Below are positions 61,927 to 64,000 of a stretch of 64,000 nt of DNA, one piece after another. The DNA is from CAZIKF01 sp964539825 (lineage in GTDB: Bacteria > Muiribacteriota > UBA6191). The stretch covers positions 1-64,000 of the forward strand of contig CAZIKF010000004.1 in assembly GCA_964539825.1 (NCBI GenBank), in the 5' to 3' direction. The first letter of the stretch is position 1. Each line of letters opens with the position of its first letter. Below the pieces are notes generated by a model. It was not told the DNA's origin. It was given only the letters and a program-made list of their open reading frames with translations, and searched no databases. The position numbers and the translations under genes were made by a program.

Positions 61927-63021
61927 ATGTCATCTTCATCTTTAGTACCTGAACACCAACTCGCTATTCCCGTCTATCGTCCCGCCGCGATTCCAGAAAG
62001 GATTCTTCAGAAGTTCAAATCCCAGGGACTTGTTCATTTGGAATCCAATGAAAATCCATTTGGAGCGTCACCAAGAGTCCTTGAAGCCATAAATTGGAGT
62101 GCTAAACGGGTCCACAGGTATCCGGACTCCTCTTTGCAAAGACTCAGGGCAGCCCTGAGTAATGAAACGGGAATGGAGCCTGACTGGATTCATCTAGGCT
62201 CAGGAATAGAGGAGATACTTGGTCATATTTCCAAGGCTTTTGTGGCTCCGGGCGACGAAATTGTACTTAGTTCGGGAACCTTTCCAATCTATACGAACAA
62301 TAACCAGTTTCAGCAGGCAAAGGAAGTCTTTGTGGATCTTCGTGACTACCACTATGACCTGCCTGCGATCAAAGATAGAATCACAGCAAAGACCAAGCTT
62401 GTCTTTTTGTGTAATCCAAATAATCCCACGGGAACCGCCTTTGATACCGAAGAGTTTGAGAGCTTTCTTCAGGGGTTATCCCCTGATCTGGTCCTGATCA
62501 TGGACGAGGCCTATTTTGAGTTTACCGATCAGAGCCGCATTCCAAACTCAGTGGAATACTTTGCCAAAGTTTCAAATCTAATTGTGCTGCGGACTTTTTC
62601 CAAGGCCTATTCCCTCGCCAGTCTTAGGATTGGTTACTCCATTCAACGACCTGAGCTGACCCACCATCTTTTAAGGGCACAGCCGCTCTATTCAGTAAAT
62701 GGGTTTGTGGAAGAGGCGGCGCTTGCTGCCCTGGAAGATCAGCAGCATTTACGAACCTGTGTTCAGACGATTCTCCAGCAGCGAACCCAGATGGAAGGAG
62801 AGCTAAAGAACAGGGGCTTAAGCGTATGTCCGTCGGAGGCGAATTTTCTGTGTTTTTTAACCCATATGGATGCCAGGGAGCTTTGTGCGCAACTCCAGGA
62901 GCATGGAGTACTGGTATGCCCCCTCGGGGCTTTTGGTATTCCCAATGGAATCAGGGTTACTATTGGAACTCCTGAAGAAAATAGAAGATTTCTGGAGGCA
63001 ATGGATGCCGTCCTTCACTGA
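61927..63021 (+). CDS. hisC: Histidinol-phosphate aminotransferase
   Basis: PLP-dependent class II aminotransferase of 364 residues in the histidine pathway. Landmarks: LESNENPFGASPRVLEAI, RYPDSSLQRLRAAL, LGSGIEEILGHI, FLCNPNNPTGTAF (Asn of the PLP site), DEAYFEFTD (Asp-Tyr pair) and the Schiff-base lysine in RTFSKAYSLASLRIGY; the end has RVTIGTPEENRRFLEAM. It stands alone, away from other his genes. Paralogues use tyrosine or phenylalanine, so aromatic aminotransferase activity is an alternative. Confidence 0.93.
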   Translation: MSSSSLVPEHQLAIPVYRPAAIPERILQKFKSQGLVHLESNENPFGASPRVLEAINWSAKRVHRYPDSSLQRLRAALSNETGMEPDWIHLGSGIEEILGHISKAFVAPGDEIVLSSGTFPIYTNNNQFQQAKEVFVDLRDYHYDLPAIKDRITAKTKLVFLCNPNNPTGTAFDTEEFESFLQGLSPDLVLIMDEAYFEFTDQSRIPNSVEYFAKVSNLIVLRTFSKAYSLASLRIGYSIQRPELTHHLLRAQPLYSVNGFVEEAALAALEDQQHLRTCVQTILQQRTQMEGELKNRGLSVCPSEANFLCFLTHMDARELCAQLQEHGVLVCPLGAFGIPNGIRVTIGTPEENRRFLEAMDAVLH

Positions 63022-63033
63022 AGGTTAAGAAGA

Positions 63034-63055
63034 CAGTGAACTAAGAACTTCACTG
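63034..63055. terminator. Possible bidirectional hairpin between hisC and the cytochrome gene
   Basis: CAGTGAA and TTCACTG form a perfect 7-bp stem with an 8-base loop, between two convergent stops (the second is inside the stem). There is no T-run, so it is a weak candidate. Confidence 0.35.
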
Positions 63056-63445
63056 GTTCAAGAAGGCGTGAAGTGCTGGAATTTGAGCTCCCAAATGGGG
63101 TAGCGGAACCATTAATGTTGTTGTTCTTTTGGCCTGGTAGCCCTGGGGGTATTCTCCTTTGAGAATTTTAGCCTCCAGCAGTTCTACTGAGGCTCCCGTA
63201 AGTTCTGGTCCTACGGAGCCAGCCAGGCTGGGATTTTGGTTATGACAGGCGATACAGGTCGAGTAATATGCTGCGCGGCCTTGTTTGATCAACTTTTGGG
63301 TCGCTGGGTCCACTTGCTTTTCAGGCTGTTTTACCGTGTTGCCCGAATCAGTACAGCCAAAAAGAAGTAGTGTAATCAGGAAAATCAGGACTCCAGGTGA
63401 AACTGGAGTCCTGTTCTCTGTACGAGTATTTCTTAGATGAAGCAT
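63050..63445 (-). CDS. Cytochrome c lipoprotein
   Basis: 131 residues. Residues ~17-31 form a lipoprotein signal ending LLFGC, so the protein should be anchored in a membrane on the periplasmic side. The heme motif CIACH and the later Met in TLMVPL are those of a small class I c-type cytochrome (SCIACHNQNPSLAGSVGPELTG). It overlaps the end of the PuuD-like gene by 13 bp, so they are an operon and probably exchange electrons. Confidence 0.9.
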   Translation of the reverse strand: MLHLRNTRTENRTPVSPGVLIFLITLLLFGCTDSGNTVKQPEKQVDPATQKLIKQGRAAYYSTCIACHNQNPSLAGSVGPELTGASVELLEAKILKGEYPQGYQAKRTTTLMVPLPHLGAQIPALHAFLNQ

Positions 63446-64000
63446 TCCATTACCGCATAGAGTACTACCGTGAGAGCGAATCCTGAGGTAATCACCCCTG
63501 AAACGCTTTTCATTGTCCCCATTTTTCCAACGATTCCATTGAGCTCAAGAGCTCCGATGATAACGCCGAGGGTTATGGCCAGTCCGGAAAGATTTGTAGC
63601 TCCGGTTACATTCATGGGAAGGTGGCTGGCGGCACCCATCATGAAAAGCATGGGAATGGAAAACAGGGTATTTGTTCGAGAGGCCAGACCGGCTTTAGCG
63701 CCACATGCGGCTGCCTCAGGGATTGGCTGCCCTCCGTCAGCAACCTGGTTGGTGGAGGCTATGACAACTTTCTGGGCGGGCCAGATGATGAGCCATACAT
63801 TGAGAAACATAAAGGTACCCATCAGAGCCCCGGATAGAATCATAACGCCATAAGAAGTCATAAAGATTTCTTTACCACCATGACCCTTCATGGCCAGGAT
63901 CGCGAGTCCGGTCAGAAAAGTTCCCATGGCACCCCAGCGGAACCACCACAAAGCACGGGGAACAAGTTTTTGTACAGCCGCGCTTTTATGCTGACCTTCA
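63433..64000 (-). CDS. PuuD-like membrane protein (C-terminal part; continues past the window)
   Basis: The frame is open from 64000, so the gene starts beyond the window; a nominal internal ATG at 63951 is not the start (upstream reads KLVPRALWWFRWGA, typical of the family). At least five membrane spans are visible. The run FLNVWLIIWPAQKVVIASTNQ and LASRTNTLFSIPMLFMMGAASH resembles PuuD, annotated as membrane urate hydroxylase, which usually carries a cytochrome c domain at its end; here a separate cytochrome c follows. Similar membrane proteins exist without urate genes, so the activity is not certain. Confidence 0.75.
   Translation of the reverse strand, partial: EGQHKSAAVQKLVPRALWWFRWGAMGTFLTGLAILAMKGHGGKEIFMTSYGVMILSGALMGTFMFLNVWLIIWPAQKVVIASTNQVADGGQPIPEAAACGAKAGLASRTNTLFSIPMLFMMGAASHLPMNVTGATNLSGLAITLGVIIGALELNGIVGKMGTMKSVSGVITSGFALTVVLYAVMECFI

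Overview
The window looks like chromosome from a flagellated, Gram-negative, probably free-living bacterium. The supporting genes are flagellar type III export genes, a flagellin, a parvulin-type periplasmic chaperone, Hfq, a binding-protein-dependent sugar importer, a membrane cytochrome c lipoprotein and a perfect TTGACA-N17-TATAAT promoter. The style (DUF342/FapA protein, long HEAT proteins, many GAF/GGDEF/SpoIIE signalling proteins, a PuuD-like membrane protein) reminds me of deltaproteobacterial or SAR324-like lineages, but that is an impression; nothing here fixes the phylum.

Layout. 1-7700: a repeat-rich stretch with the end of one gene, a small secreted orphan, tRNA-Leu(CAG), a UvrD/PcrA helicase, a secreted glycerophosphodiester phosphodiesterase, a TrmH-type methyltransferase and a TPR protein. 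They are separated by at least eight copies of a two-hairpin dispersed repeat and two ~163-bp near-palindromes. 7700-16207: a sensor kinase, a receiver protein and a FapA/DUF342 protein in a row, then a very large flagellin behind a sigma-28-like promoter. 16231-27664 (minus strand): ddl, a 53-residue membrane peptide and an eight-gene set holding a radical-SAM protein, two unrecognised proteins, a soluble FtsH-like AAA+/M41 protease, a 90-residue protein, a 1089-residue protein, a MoxR ATPase and a vWA-like protein. This matches the architecture of the predicted FtsH-vWA-MoxR 'ternary' conflict systems and is the most interesting locus in the window.

27824-45430: a second GDPD, then fliP-fliQ-fliR-flhB. 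Upstream of those on the same strand lies a chain of envelope and signalling genes: PhnD-like binding protein, GAF-GGDEF cyclase, M23 peptidase, MFS/HEAT transporter-like protein, cNMP-binding protein, SpoIIE phosphatase, STAS. A 1400-residue zinc-ribbon/acidic/HEAT protein precedes them. 45552-49987: pfkB, glmS, a methyltransferase and a GlmU-like nucleotidyltransferase, probably an amino-sugar nucleotide operon. 50184-59447: a seven-gene plus-strand operon (parvulin chaperone, DapF-like protein, two sugar ABC permeases, binding protein, TPR protein, Hfq). 59450-64000: aconitase, hisC, cytochrome c and the end of a PuuD-like membrane protein.

Most genes are tightly packed, often with NTGA stop-start overlaps (ATGA, GTGA, TTGA), so operon assignments are fairly safe. 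The repeats concentrate in the first 7.7 kb; the rest of the window is nearly free of them. All family calls are by eye from the sequence; no database search was possible.
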